Positions 45,301 to 53,640 of a DNA stretch of 64,000 nt are shown one piece after another; the first letter of the stretch is position 1, and each line of letters starts with the position of its first letter. The notes beneath the pieces were generated by a model. The model did no database searches, was not told where the DNA came from, and saw only the letters and a program-made list of their open reading frames with translations. The stretch covers positions 163,082 to 227,081 of the forward strand of contig DYJI01000006.1 of assembly GCA_020723185.1 (NCBI GenBank), in the 5' to 3' direction. The translations under genes were made by a program, and so were the position numbers. The DNA is from Sideroxydans lithotrophicus. Its GTDB lineage: Bacteria > Pseudomonadota > Gammaproteobacteria > Burkholderiales > Gallionellaceae.

Positions 45301-45663
45301 GAAGAAATAGCGCCCGGAGATGCTGCCTTCGTAGAAAGAGAAGTTCAGGTAGGGGATGCGTTTCGGCTCGGCGACCTGCCCGGCGACGGCGATGCGCGAG
45401 TTCGACAGCAGGTTGCCGATGATGGCGTCACACCGATGCTGTTCGACCAGACGCAGGGCGGCCGGCACGGCGGTATCGGGCAGACTGCCGTCATCCTCGA
45501 TGATGAGTTCCAGCGGTCGCCCCAGCACACCGCCGGCGGCATTGATCTCGTCGCAGGCGATGCGGGCGGCATGGCATATCTCGCTGCCATATAGCCCGAC
45601 CAGCCCCGTCAACGGCGGCATCAGTCCAAGACGGACCGGTTCGATCAAAGACTTTTCTCCCAT
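42322..45663 (-). CDS. AmiC-like ligand-binding/PAS/GGDEF/EAL/BLUF fusion protein
   Basis: A 1113-residue protein with five modules and no signal peptide or membrane helix. (1) A type I periplasmic-binding fold of the AmiC/UrtA kind (about 8-385; VRLGLMPPLTGLVGLYG, DEINAAGGVLGRPLELIIED), apparently cytoplasmic. (2) PAS (about 410-530). (3) GGDEF (about 535-700) with signature AGDEF and I-site RPGD. (4) EAL (about 715-965; GAELLLRW, ITETSLM, VDDFGTGYSSL, AEGVEN). (5) A C-terminal BLUF flavin photoreceptor (about 975-1075) with Tyr in LIYVS, the Asn before GLTG, Gln in FMQMLEG and Trp in DWNMQF. Small-molecule binding and blue light could jointly tune c-di-GMP. The ATG has only a weak CAGGA site. 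Divergent from nrdJ. Confidence 0.93.
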   Translation of the reverse strand: MGEKSLIEPVRLGLMPPLTGLVGLYGSEICHAARIACDEINAAGGVLGRPLELIIEDDGSLPDTAVPAALRLVEQHRCDAIIGNLLSNSRIAVAGQVAEPKRIPYLNFSFYEGSISGRYFFHFAALPNQQIDKMIPWLADHHGPKMFFAGNNYEWPRGSIDAAKQSLRALGGDILGEEYLPIGASAQEIDDLLQQVARSGADVFVPYFAGADQVQLLTRFTEMGLKKRMAVAMGHYDEMMVSQLPAAVREGFYSSNTYFMSVDTPQNRSYLERLAQVPGISGIWPSGNGILTNFGEGTYLCVRAYARAVEMAGTTEAESVVDALERVRVDAPQGEVVMDAVTHHASVNAYLARCNADGTFSIMESFGRIDPVIPARYREQAMGVKLHESPPSPQVSARISAEASAAMQRLGTVQQILSIADMAIIATDEEGVIAEANPAACHLFGYRMEEMVGMPVHQLLPPHVRQRHAELVKAFVEGSEMERRMSARGEISGYRKDGSFFPLEAAIAKFRNDDSWMLVVTMRDITERKRAEEDMLWRATHDVLTRLPNRALIRERLVNALQRSQRQGLSIAVLFIDLDGFKLVNDVHGHEAGDALLKQVAARLIDLVRPGDTVARLAGDEFVVLCEQLEQPTTISALAERINEALRQPVDFNGVQLFVTASIGIAVGHGTTHSAEDILRSADSAMYEMKQKGRDGWQFFSDSLEQKVRQRLAVTEGLRNALARSELTCRFQPIVSAENRRIVGAELLLRWRPPGGEISPAVFIPIAEMTGAIIAIGLWVFRQGCQAEVRWRERWGAQAPSYVSINVSTRQLDEENLAHDFERILRETGADPSRLLIEITETSLMANVEANLNVLRQLATLGLHVAVDDFGTGYSSLAQLTRMPVSVLKIDKAFVDGVDKHADSRTIIRTIIGLGHSLGMKLVAEGVENEAQLLELHSNGCDFIQGYLCYRPLDDQQFVEAVDREIGSRQEGVTPGLYFLIYVSQATGALDEATLDGIVRTAQRYNQENGLTGCLLYQDGCFMQMLEGSRENVQRLMAMIGSDKRHKDLRIVIEGQEQRRVFLDWNMQFRDVSRMDGSPDFTQWGSKHISFLELAEDARLCYSYITAFKGSVM

Positions 45664-45756
45664 TCCTGTTCAATCGCTATGCGGCCTGACACAAACGGGG
45701 AGCACATTACCGCATCCTCTGAAAAAATGCGCCCTGTAAATGCCTTGCGCTATCCG

Positions 45757-45762
45757 TATAAT
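45757..45762 (+). promoter_or_regulatory. -10 element (TATAAT) of nrdJ
   Basis: A perfect TATAAT about 60 bases before the nrdJ ATG. A small hairpin (CCCC-TTCAT-GGGG, 45785-45797) follows in the leader. The leader is too short for a cobalamin riboswitch, and no B12-box-like sequence was recognised. The gap is shared with the divergent BLUF fusion gene. Confidence 0.5.
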
Positions 45763-45821
45763 CGAAGCCCGTTTCCGCTCTCTTCCCCTTCATGGGGTAG
45801 GGGCCAACCGAAAGCCCAGAC

Positions 45822-48647
45822 ATGACACAAGAGATCAGCACCGAAGTCCTCCTCGAAAAATACGCGGAAGCGGACGAGAACACGGTGCAGGACGTGCGCC
45901 GCCGCGTCGCGCGCGGGCTGGCGCAGGCCGAGAAGCCGGAGCAGCGCGCGCAGTGGGAAGAGACCTTCTTCCAGGCGCAGGAGAACGGCTTCGTCCCCGC
46001 CGGACGCATCAACTCCGCCGCCGGCCTCAAGATACAGGCCACGCTCATCAACTGCTTCGTGCAACCGGTGGGCGACGCCATCTCCGGCTTCACTGACGGT
46101 CGCCCCGGCATCTACGACGCGCTGCAACAGGCCGCCGAGACCATGCGGCGCGGCGGCGGCGTCGGCTACGACTTCTCCACCATCCGCCCCGAAGGTGCGC
46201 ACGTGAAAGGCACCAACTCGCGCGCCTCCGGCCCCATCTCCTACATGCGCGTGTTCGACCGCTCCTGCGAGACCGTCGAATCCGCCGGCGCACGGCGCGG
46301 CGCACAGATGGGCGTGCTGCGCTGCGACCATCCCGATATCGAAAAATTCATCAGCGCCAAGGACAAGGGCGACCTGCGCAACTTCAACATCTCGGTCGGC
46401 GTCACCGATGCCTTGATGCAGGCGGTGGAGAAAGACGAGGAATTCGAACTGGTGCATGCCGCCGAACCTTCCGCCGCGATCAAGGAAGCCGGCGCGACCC
46501 AGCGTGCAGACGGCAAGTGGATCTATCGCAAAGTGCGCGCCACCGACCTGTGGAAGCAGATCATCGCCAGCACCTACGACCACGCCGAACCGGGTGTGCT
46601 GTTCATCGATCTGATGAACCGCGACAACAACCTGTCGTATTGCGAAGTGATAGAGGCGACCAATCCATGCGCTGAGCAACCCCTCCCCCCCTACGGCTGC
46701 TGCTGCCTCGGCTCCATCGACCTTACGCGCATGGTGAAGAATCCGTTCACGAATCATGCGGGCTTTGACCATGAGCCATTCATGCAATTGGTGCGCACCT
46801 CGATCCGCATGCTGGACAATGTGCTGGACGTGACCGCCTGGCCGCTGCCGGAACAGCAGGAGGAGGCGCGCAGCAAGCGCCGCGTCGGTCTGGGGTTCAC
46901 CGGGCTGGGCGATGCGCTGGCGATGCTGGGCCTGCGTTACGACACCGACGAGGCGCGTGCCTTCGCCGCCGACATCACCCGCATCATGCGCGACGAAGCG
47001 TATGAAGCTTCGGTTGAACTAGCGAAAGAGCGCGGCGCATTCCCGCTGCTGGATGCGGACAAATATCTGGCCGCACCACGCTTCGCTTCACGCCTGCCCG
47101 ATGAACTGAAGGACAAGATACGCAAGCACGGCATCCGCAACAGCCACCTGCTCTCCATCGCGCCGACCGGCACCATCTCGTTGGCCTTCGCCGACAATGC
47201 GTCGAACGGCATCGAGCCGCCCTTCTCATGGTTCTACACGCGCAAGAAGCGCATGCCGGACGGCACGACCAAGGATTATCAGGTGGAAGACCACGCCTGG
47301 CGCCTCTACAAGAAACAGGGCGGCGACACCAACAAGCTGCCGCCGTCGTTCGTCACCGCGCTGGAGATCTCTGCCATCGACCACATGAAGATGGTGGCCG
47401 CCGTCGCGCCGTTCATCGACACCTCGATCAGCAAGACGGTGAACGTGCCTGCCGACTATCCCTACGAGGATTTCAAGGACCTGTACACCGAAGCATGGAA
47501 AGCCGGATTGAAAGGTCTGGCCACTTATCGCCCCAACAGCGTGCTGGGTTCCGTGCTGTCGGTCACACCGGAGAAGAAGGAAGAAGAACAGCCGCAGGAT
47601 TTCGTGTTCGACCAGGATCGCCGCATCGTGCTCGAGTCCGCCCCCAAGCCCGCACTCGCTTCGCTGCGCTGGCCGGGCCGCCCGGACCTGCCGGCGGGCA
47701 GCGAAGGCTGGGTATCGCAGGTGGTGAAACATCCGCTGGGCAGTTTCGTCGCCTTCGTGTCGCACACGACCAATGGTTGCAACCACCCCTTCGAAGTATG
47801 GGTGAACGGTTCCGAACAACCGCGCGGCCTCGGCGCATTGGCGAAGTCCCTGTCGATGGACATGCGCACGCGCGATCCGGTGTGGATACGCATGAAGCTG
47901 GAGATGCTGATGAAGTCCGCCGGCGACGACGCCTTCGACATGCCGATGCCACCGGACGGCGAGGTGAAGCGCATGCCCAGCCTGGTCGCGGCCTTCGCCC
48001 ACCTGCTGAAATACCGCATCGAACAACTTGGCGCACTGGAAGTCTGCGAAGACTCGACCACACCGATGATGGATGCATTGTTCGCGAAGAAAGAACCGAA
48101 GACCGGTGTGGACGGCACCATGAGCTGGACGGTGGACATCTCCAACGCGGGCAGCGGCGACGACTTCGTGCTGGGCCTGAAGGAACTGGTGCTGCCGGAC
48201 GGCCAGCGCCGTCCCTATTCGATGTGGCTGTCCGGCGTGTATCCGCGCGCACTGGACGGCCTGTGCAAGGTGCTGAGCCTGGATATGCGCGTGATCGACC
48301 CGGCTTGGATCGGCATGAAGTTGCGCAAGCTGCTCAACTTCGGCGAACCGCTGGGCGACTTCATGGCGCGCGTGCCGGGCGACAACAAGATGGAGAGCTA
48401 CCCTTCCACCGTGTCCTATGTGGCGCAACTCATCATCCACCGCTACGCCATGCTCGGCATCCTCGACGAGCACGGCTACCCGGTGCAGCAGATGGGCGTG
48501 CTGGAGATCCCCGAGGGACAGATCAAACCGACCACCGTCAAACCGCTGGCAGGCAAGCACTGCAAGGAGTGCGGCAACGCCACGCTGATCAAGAAGGACG
48601 GCTGCGAGTTCTGCACCAGTTGCGGCGCGATCGGCGCATGTGGCTGA
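45822..48647 (+). CDS. nrdJ: Adenosylcobalamin-dependent (class II) ribonucleoside-diphosphate reductase
   Basis: A 941-residue class II enzyme that makes deoxyribonucleotides with adenosylcobalamin and needs no oxygen. The active-site signature is [20 protein letters not shown], with the partner Cys in [30 protein letters not shown] is also diagnostic. The C-terminal third has two TSCPD-like repeats ([20 protein letters not shown] and [19 protein letters not shown]). It ends in a zinc-ribbon-like tail with redox Cys (CKECG...CEFCTSCG). No clear ribosome binding site precedes the ATG. Monocistronic or leading into the M23 peptidase across a hairpin. Confidence 0.96.
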   Translation: MTQEISTEVLLEKYAEADENTVQDVRRRVARGLAQAEKPEQRAQWEETFFQAQENGFVPAGRINSAAGLKIQATLINCFVQPVGDAISGFTDGRPGIYDALQQAAETMRRGGGVGYDFSTIRPEGAHVKGTNSRASGPISYMRVFDRSCETVESAGARRGAQMGVLRCDHPDIEKFISAKDKGDLRNFNISVGVTDALMQAVEKDEEFELVHAAEPSAAIKEAGATQRADGKWIYRKVRATDLWKQIIASTYDHAEPGVLFIDLMNRDNNLSYCEVIEATNPCAEQPLPPYGCCCLGSIDLTRMVKNPFTNHAGFDHEPFMQLVRTSIRMLDNVLDVTAWPLPEQQEEARSKRRVGLGFTGLGDALAMLGLRYDTDEARAFAADITRIMRDEAYEASVELAKERGAFPLLDADKYLAAPRFASRLPDELKDKIRKHGIRNSHLLSIAPTGTISLAFADNASNGIEPPFSWFYTRKKRMPDGTTKDYQVEDHAWRLYKKQGGDTNKLPPSFVTALEISAIDHMKMVAAVAPFIDTSISKTVNVPADYPYEDFKDLYTEAWKAGLKGLATYRPNSVLGSVLSVTPEKKEEEQPQDFVFDQDRRIVLESAPKPALASLRWPGRPDLPAGSEGWVSQVVKHPLGSFVAFVSHTTNGCNHPFEVWVNGSEQPRGLGALAKSLSMDMRTRDPVWIRMKLEMLMKSAGDDAFDMPMPPDGEVKRMPSLVAAFAHLLKYRIEQLGALEVCEDSTTPMMDALFAKKEPKTGVDGTMSWTVDISNAGSGDDFVLGLKELVLPDGQRRPYSMWLSGVYPRALDGLCKVLSLDMRVIDPAWIGMKLRKLLNFGEPLGDFMARVPGDNKMESYPSTVSYVAQLIIHRYAMLGILDEHGYPVQQMGVLEIPEGQIKPTTVKPLAGKHCKECGNATLIKKDGCEFCTSCGAIGACG

Positions 48648-48667
48648 CCTGAGAGAAATCCACTGTT

Positions 48668-48695
48668 GAACGTACCGCCTGAGTGCGGTACGTTC
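48668..48695. terminator. Perfect 11-bp hairpin after nrdJ
   Basis: GAACGTACCGC and GCGGTACGTTC flank a 6-base loop (CTGAGT). There is no following T run, so it is not a classic intrinsic terminator. It sits 20 bases after the nrdJ stop and 29 before the peptidase ATG, and may instead stabilise or process the transcript. Confidence 0.5.
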
Positions 48696-48724
48696 CAACC
48701 ACGCACTACACGATTGCTAAAACC

Positions 48725-49561
48725 ATGAACCGTCTCTGCCTCAAACTTTTCCTGCTGTTCCTCGCTCTGCCCCTGAACGCACACGCCGCCCTGCCGCAAG
48801 CGTCCAACGTCCCCGGTGGCGTCGCACTCGTCCAGCTCGGCGCGGCAGTGAAGAACGACCAACCGCCGCAAGCCTGGCTCGGCGAACAACCCGTGCTCGT
48901 GGTGCCAGACAAAGGAAAATGGTACGCCGTGGTCGGCCTGCCGCTAGACATGAAGACGGGATCGCATGCGCTGCAGGTCAAGCAGGGAGAAACGTCCAAA
49001 CGCTATGCCTTCAAAGTCCGTCACAAAAAGTATCCCGAGCAGCGCATCACGCTGAAAGATAAAAGCAAGGTGGAACTCTCGCCGGAAGACGAAGCACGCG
49101 CCATCGGCGAGATCGCGCGCATCAAGCAACTCAAGCTGCACTGGCAGCCGAGTCCCGACACCGACACCGCCTTCATCCAGCCCGCCCAAGGCAGGCTGTC
49201 CGGCCACTTCGGTTTGCGCCGCATCTTCAACGGCCAACCGCGCTCACCGCACGCCGGCATAGACGTCGCCGTCCCGACCGGCACCGAGGTCGTCGCCAGC
49301 TCGCCCGGCAAAGTACTCGCCGTCGACGACTATTTCTTCAACGGCAAGACTGTGTTCCTCGACCACGGCAACGGCCTCATCACCATGTACTGCCATCTGG
49401 ACCGCATCGACGTCGCCGCAGACCAGGCCGTGATCAAAGGGCAGCCCATCGGCCTCTCCGGCCAGACAGGCCGCGCCACTGGCCCGCATCTGCACTGGAG
49501 CGTCATCCTCAACGGCGCGATGGTGAACCCCAAGCTATTCCTGCCGCGCGGCACGGAATGA
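48725..49561 (+). CDS. Exported M23 (LytM-type) peptidoglycan metallopeptidase
   Basis: A 278-residue periplasmic protein. The signal peptide MNRLCLKLFLLFLALPLNAHA precedes a beta-rich domain (to about 140), and the M23 domain follows (about 150-270). Zinc ligands are His in HAGIDV (HxxxD), and HLHW near the C-terminus. The catalytic residues are intact, so it probably cleaves cross-links rather than acting as an EnvC-like activator. The longer open frame from 48683 lacks a signal-like start; ATG 48725 is preferred. The stop overlaps the next gene as ATGA. Confidence 0.93.
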   Translation: MNRLCLKLFLLFLALPLNAHAALPQASNVPGGVALVQLGAAVKNDQPPQAWLGEQPVLVVPDKGKWYAVVGLPLDMKTGSHALQVKQGETSKRYAFKVRHKKYPEQRITLKDKSKVELSPEDEARAIGEIARIKQLKLHWQPSPDTDTAFIQPAQGRLSGHFGLRRIFNGQPRSPHAGIDVAVPTGTEVVASSPGKVLAVDDYFFNGKTVFLDHGNGLITMYCHLDRIDVAADQAVIKGQPIGLSGQTGRATGPHLHWSVILNGAMVNPKLFLPRGTE

Positions 49562-50106
49562 ACACCTGCAAGCCCCTGCCCTACCTCACCGGCTACCCCG
49601 CCGCGCTGATTGCGCAGGTACGTCAATTGATCGCACAGGACAAGGTCGCCGAGCTTCTGCGCAAGAGATACCCCGACTCGCACGACATCCGCACCGACAA
49701 GGCACTGTACGACTACGTCCAGGATATCAAGAACGAATACATGCGCAACGCCGGACAACTGAGCAAGGTGATGTTCGACAACAAACTGCACGTACTGCGC
49801 AACGCCCTCGGCACCCACACCACCCACTCGCGCGTGCAAGGCTTGAACCTGAAAGCCAAGAAAGAGATCCGCATCGCCTCCCTGTTCAAAGACACCCCGC
49901 CAGAATTTCTGCGCATGATCACAGTCCACGAACTCGCCCACATGAAACAGCGCGAACACGACAAAGCGTTCTATCAACTTTGCACACATATGGAACCGGA
50001 CTACGGACAGCTGGAATTCGACCTGCGCGTGTACCTGAGTTATCGCGACGCGGGCGGCGGGAAGTTATGGGGTGGGGTTGATGCAGGCTTGAACGGGGCG
50101 GAGTGA
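49558..50106 (+). CDS. YgjP-like zinc metallopeptidase-domain protein
   Basis: A 182-residue cytoplasmic protein of the YgjP/M48-like group (DUF45). The metal site is VHELAHMKQREHDKAFY, giving HExxH plus the downstream His. IRIASLFKDTPPEFLRMITV precedes it, as in the family. Biological role unknown. The start codon overlaps the M23 peptidase stop as ATGA, so both are made from one mRNA. It ends at the left edge of the AT-rich ankyrin region. Confidence 0.9.
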   Translation: MNTCKPLPYLTGYPAALIAQVRQLIAQDKVAELLRKRYPDSHDIRTDKALYDYVQDIKNEYMRNAGQLSKVMFDNKLHVLRNALGTHTTHSRVQGLNLKAKKEIRIASLFKDTPPEFLRMITVHELAHMKQREHDKAFYQLCTHMEPDYGQLEFDLRVYLSYRDAGGGKLWGGVDAGLNGAE

Positions 50107-50402
50107 ATTCTGGGGGGCTGCTCGCCTTATCCGGACACTACGCTGGCTGGTAGAGATAGTCTCTTCGCACGCCTTACCTGACTTGTCAGACGGAATCGGA
50201 ATCGTGCGATGGTTACTCCTCAACGGATATTAAATTGGTACGGTATTTTTCTGCTTTATTTGGGAGAACAGAATACCGGGAAAAGTTATCTCTTACCCCC
50301 GCAATAAAATTGCGAACATGTTCCTAGTTATTGTGTTATTGCCATATCTTTATTGACCAGCTATTTTTATCGACATTAAAAAACGGTAAACGGATTGCCT
50401 GT
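50107..50402. other. AT-rich non-coding gap before the ankyrin gene (296 bp)
   Basis: Base composition falls sharply from about 50180. No long open frame, RNA gene or insertion sequence is recognised. It contains the promoter candidate at 50353-50381. A direct or inverted repeat marking an insertion edge was looked for by eye and not found. Confidence 0.6.
50353..50381 (+). promoter_or_regulatory. Putative sigma-70 promoter of the ankyrin gene
   Basis: TTGACC at 50353-50358, a 17-bp spacer and TTAAAA at 50376-50381, 21 bases before the ATG. The -35 is nearly consensus, the -10 moderate. Confidence 0.45.
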
Positions 50403-51959
50403 ATGAATAAATTAACCGTATTGCTTACTTATATTTTATTACTGAGTCCGGCATATGCTGGTGGTTCAGAACAGTCAAACCAAATGCTTCATGATGGCAT
50501 TGTCAATAACGACAAGGTAGCTGTTGAAAAAGCGCTAAATGCCGGAGTGGATATTGAAACCACCTTTGAAAATGGCATGACTCCGCTGATGATTGCCATC
50601 AAAGAAGAAAAAAAAGAAATAACCAGTTTGCTGCTCGATAAAAACCCAAATCTCTGGGCGGTTGACAGCAAGGGCAAAGGGGCACTTTTTTACTGCAAGT
50701 CTGTTGAAATGGCAAAAATTGTAGCTCCCCGATACAAAGAATTGGCTCCTCTCTCAAACTTTGAGTTTCAGGGGATGAATCCTGCCATGTACGTAGCGGA
50801 TAGAGAGTATGGTCCTGATCTCGCTAAATACTATATCGATCAGGGTATTGACGTTACCATCGCCGGCCCTTACGGGCTGACTCTGCTGCACTACCTTGCC
50901 TTGTCTGCATCAGACACACGTGCAGCAATGGATATGGCTTTAAAAAAGGGAGCGGAAATCGAGGCTCTGAATCGAAATAATGAAACACCTCTTTTTAAAG
51001 CATTACAAAACAATGCCAATATCAGCAATATAGAATTTCTTGTTTCAAAGGGGGCAAATGTCAATACTCCGAGTTCGGACGGCATGACTGCCCTTCACTT
51101 TGCGGCCACCTCAAAAAATATCGAAGTGATAAAACTGCTGGTGTCAAAAGGCGCAGATATCTTGGCAAAGAACTCAAAAAATGAATCCCCGTTTATGCTT
51201 TCCTGTGGGTGGGGAGATAAAGAAGCGGTTGAATTTTATTTATCTAAAATTCCGAAAGTAAATAATGATGATCCAGACATGGGAACTGCGTTCATTCTCT
51301 CAGCACAACACCCTGAAATATCTGATCTTCTTCTGGCAAACGGCTTTGACATAGATATAAAAGACAATAATGGCAACACAGCCCTGCACGCGGTTGCCGA
51401 CTCGGGGGGCTATGAGAGGATCGAATACCTTCTTGATAAAGGAGCCGATGTCAACGCCAGGAATAAAAATGGAGATACACCTGCACACTTGGTCCAGACA
51501 ACTGAATATCAGTTCGTCAGAGATATTGCAGATCTATTAGTGTCAAGGGGTGCCAACCTGGATATAAAGAACAATGAAGGTATTTCACCAAGAAAGAAAA
51601 TTACTGGAATACGAAACCTGCCTTCCAATGCAGGGAAACTGTATAAGGATATAAAAGTAGTCAACGGTCAGATTGAAATCTGGGGTACCCAGGTTCCTAT
51701 ACCTTCAGGATATGAAACCGTCAGGTGTTCCATAACCAATTGTATTTATTCCATGAAGGTTACTTCATTTGACCAAGACGTCAAAAACCTGAATAGTTTT
51801 TATTCGGGGAAAATGGTTGGAAACAAGAAATTTGACGAGTTTAAGAAAAGTACCAATTTCCCAGGTTATGAATGGAAGGGAGGAACCGGAAAAGGCGCAG
51901 TGTCTATTGCAATTTCCGATTACAACGTTGATCTCACTGTATGGATATATCGTAAATAA
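50403..51959 (+). CDS. Exported ankyrin-repeat protein
   Basis: A 518-residue protein with a signal peptide (MNKLTVLLTYILLLSPAYA) and about ten ankyrin repeats (about 25-405), for example GMTALHFAATSKNIEVIKLL, NGNTALHAVADSGGYERIEY and NGDTPAHLVQ. A unique C-terminal domain follows (about 420-518; KVVNGQIEIWGTQVPIPSGY, Cys in RCSITNC, ending in VDLTVWIYRK). Ankyrin repeats mediate protein binding; periplasmic or secreted location is predicted. Codon use is markedly AT-rich (many AAA, ATA, TTA codons) against GC-rich neighbours, indicating recent acquisition. The open frame starts at 50331, but ATG 50403 begins the signal peptide. No secretion or toxin partner is next to it. Confidence 0.88.
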   Translation: MNKLTVLLTYILLLSPAYAGGSEQSNQMLHDGIVNNDKVAVEKALNAGVDIETTFENGMTPLMIAIKEEKKEITSLLLDKNPNLWAVDSKGKGALFYCKSVEMAKIVAPRYKELAPLSNFEFQGMNPAMYVADREYGPDLAKYYIDQGIDVTIAGPYGLTLLHYLALSASDTRAAMDMALKKGAEIEALNRNNETPLFKALQNNANISNIEFLVSKGANVNTPSSDGMTALHFAATSKNIEVIKLLVSKGADILAKNSKNESPFMLSCGWGDKEAVEFYLSKIPKVNNDDPDMGTAFILSAQHPEISDLLLANGFDIDIKDNNGNTALHAVADSGGYERIEYLLDKGADVNARNKNGDTPAHLVQTTEYQFVRDIADLLVSRGANLDIKNNEGISPRKKITGIRNLPSNAGKLYKDIKVVNGQIEIWGTQVPIPSGYETVRCSITNCIYSMKVTSFDQDVKNLNSFYSGKMVGNKKFDEFKKSTNFPGYEWKGGTGKGAVSIAISDYNVDLTVWIYRK

Positions 51960-52155
51960 GTATAAATTTAAAAGGGGTAAGAAGACTCCCGAGGTCGGTC
52001 AGAATTCTCTATCAGCCTCAGCGGTTAACAATAAACCTCTCTCGGCAGATGATACAAATAAGGTCTCTGTCACTCCCAATTCACCTTTGGCGAAGAGTTA
52101 CCTCAATATCTTGGTTGATGAGACTGTAGTGTTCGGCAAGACCGCCACTAAACTC
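51960..52155. other. Gap after the ankyrin gene, possible coding remnant
   Basis: The AT-rich composition continues to about 52150. One plus frame without a start codon reads protein-like for about 60 residues (NNKPLSADDTNKVSV, SYLNILVDETVVFG) and ends inside dbpA at 52185. It may be the tail of a lost gene. No terminator hairpin was seen between the convergent ankyrin and dbpA genes. Confidence 0.3.
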
Positions 52156-53574
52156 TCAATCCTCCAACGCCCTCACCTTCACTGATTTGCCCTTCACCTT
52201 GCCCGCGTTCAGCCGCTTCACGGCCTCGCGCGCGATGTCGCGGGTGACGGCTACGTAGGTGGACATGTCGGTGACGGTGATCTTGCCGACTTGTTCGCGG
52301 GTGAAGCCGGCTTCGCCGGTGAGCGCGCCCAGCACGTCGCCGGGGCGCATCTTTTCCTTACGGCCGCCGAGTATCTGTAGCGTGACCATGGGCGGGATCA
52401 GCGGGGCGTTGTGTTCGCGTTGCAGTTTGTCCAGTTCTTCCCATTCGGGTTCGATGCCCATCATCTTGGCGATGTTGGAGACGCGGCTCATCTCGGCGGG
52501 GCTGACCAGGTTGAACGCCCAGCCTTCTGCATCAGCACGGCCGGTGCGGCCGATGCGGTGGATGTGGACTTCTGGGTCGGGGGTGACGTCGACGTTGATG
52601 ACGGCTTCCAGTTGCGCAATGTCCAGCCCGCGCGCGGCGACATCCGTCGCGACCAGCACGGAGCAACTGCGGTTGGCGAACTGGATCAGCACCTGGTCGC
52701 GCTCGCGCTGTTCCATGTCGCCGTTCAGCGTGAGCGCGTGGATGCCTTCGGCATGCAGCACGTCGAGCAGGTCGCGGCATTGTTGCTTGGTGTTGCAGAA
52801 GGCCAGCGTGCTGACCGGGCGATAGTGTTTGAGCAAGGCGGCGACAGCGGGCAGCCGATTGTCGTGGCGCACTTCATAGAAACGCTGGCGGATCTTGTTC
52901 TCGTCGTGCTGTTCGACCAGCTTCACTTCCTGCGGCTGGTGCATGAACTGGCGCGCCAGTTTGGTGACGCCGTCCGGATAAGTGGCGGAGAACATCATGG
53001 TCTGGCGACGGTCCGGGCAGCGTTTCGCCACGAATGCGATGTAGTCGTAAAAGCCCATGTCCAGCATGCGGTCGGCTTCGTCCAGCACCAGCGTGTTGAT
53101 CGCGTTCAGTTCCAGTGTGCCGCGCTCGATGTGGTCCATGATACGGCCCGGCGTACCGACCACGATGTGCGCACCGAAGCCCAGACTCTCGCGCTGCGGA
53201 CGCATGGTGCTGCCACCGACCAGCGTGAGGATCTTGATGCTGTGCATGTAGCGCGCCAGCCGGCGCAGTTCCTGTGTGACCTGGTCGGCCAGTTCGCGCG
53301 TGGGACACAGCACCATGGCTTGAACGCCCATGTGTTTTGGATTGAGCTTGGTCAGCAGCGGCAGGCCGAAAGCGGCGGTCTTGCCGCTGCCGGTCTTGGC
53401 TTGTGCGATCAGGTCTTGCCCGGCCAGCGTGATGGGCAGGCTCTCGGCCTGGATCGGCGTCATGGTGAGGTAACCGAGCTGCTGCAGGTTGCCCAGCATG
53501 GCGGGCGGCAGCTTCAGTGTATTGAATGCGGGACCGCTGGTGGTCTGTGTGGAGGGGGTGCTTGATTTGGTCAT
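52156..53574 (-). CDS. dbpA: ATP-dependent RNA helicase DbpA
   Basis: A 472-residue DEAD-box helicase for large-subunit assembly. Motifs: AKTGSGKTAAF (I), PTRELA (Ia), LDEADRMLD (II, DEAD), SATYP (III), VATDVAARGLD and HIHRIGRTGRADAEG (V, VI). The C-terminal DbpA RNA-binding domain (about 400-470) targets hairpin 92 of 23S rRNA; GDVLGALTGEAGFTREQVGKI is typical. A -10-like GATAAT ends only 5 bases before the ATG and there is no ribosome binding site, so the mRNA may be leaderless. Convergent with the ankyrin gene, divergent from the HNH gene. Confidence 0.95.
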   Translation of the reverse strand: MTKSSTPSTQTTSGPAFNTLKLPPAMLGNLQQLGYLTMTPIQAESLPITLAGQDLIAQAKTGSGKTAAFGLPLLTKLNPKHMGVQAMVLCPTRELADQVTQELRRLARYMHSIKILTLVGGSTMRPQRESLGFGAHIVVGTPGRIMDHIERGTLELNAINTLVLDEADRMLDMGFYDYIAFVAKRCPDRRQTMMFSATYPDGVTKLARQFMHQPQEVKLVEQHDENKIRQRFYEVRHDNRLPAVAALLKHYRPVSTLAFCNTKQQCRDLLDVLHAEGIHALTLNGDMEQRERDQVLIQFANRSCSVLVATDVAARGLDIAQLEAVINVDVTPDPEVHIHRIGRTGRADAEGWAFNLVSPAEMSRVSNIAKMMGIEPEWEELDKLQREHNAPLIPPMVTLQILGGRKEKMRPGDVLGALTGEAGFTREQVGKITVTDMSTYVAVTRDIAREAVKRLNAGKVKGKSVKVRALED

Positions 53575-53579
53575 GCGCG

Positions 53580-53585
53580 ATTATC
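53580..53585 (-). promoter_or_regulatory. -10-like GATAAT immediately before dbpA
   Basis: On the minus strand GATAAT is followed by CGCGC and then the ATG. The predicted transcription start coincides with the start codon, the arrangement of leaderless genes. Confidence 0.4.
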
Positions 53586-53606
53586 CGCGACTGCGGCGTT
53601 GGCTGC

Positions 53607-53612
53607 TATAGT
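53607..53612 (+). promoter_or_regulatory. -10-like TATAGT of the HNH gene
   Basis: TATAGT about 28 bases before the ATG at 53641; GGTGAA serves as ribosome binding site. The -35 is not clear. Confidence 0.35.
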
Positions 53613-53640
53613 TCCTCCAACATTTAACCGGTGAACCCCC

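Noticed and set aside
45664..45821. Cobalamin riboswitch before nrdJ
   Set aside because: No B12-box-like sequence and too little room between the -10 element and the ATG.
47226..48698. Long open frames on both strands inside nrdJ
   Set aside because: They overlap the intact class II reductase and have Arg/Gly/Ala-rich shadow composition.
51817..52185. A 122-codon plus-strand open frame at the end of the ankyrin gene
   Set aside because: Its first half is the ankyrin gene read in another frame. Only the last ~60 codons look protein-like and they lack a start codon, so they are noted only as a possible remnant.
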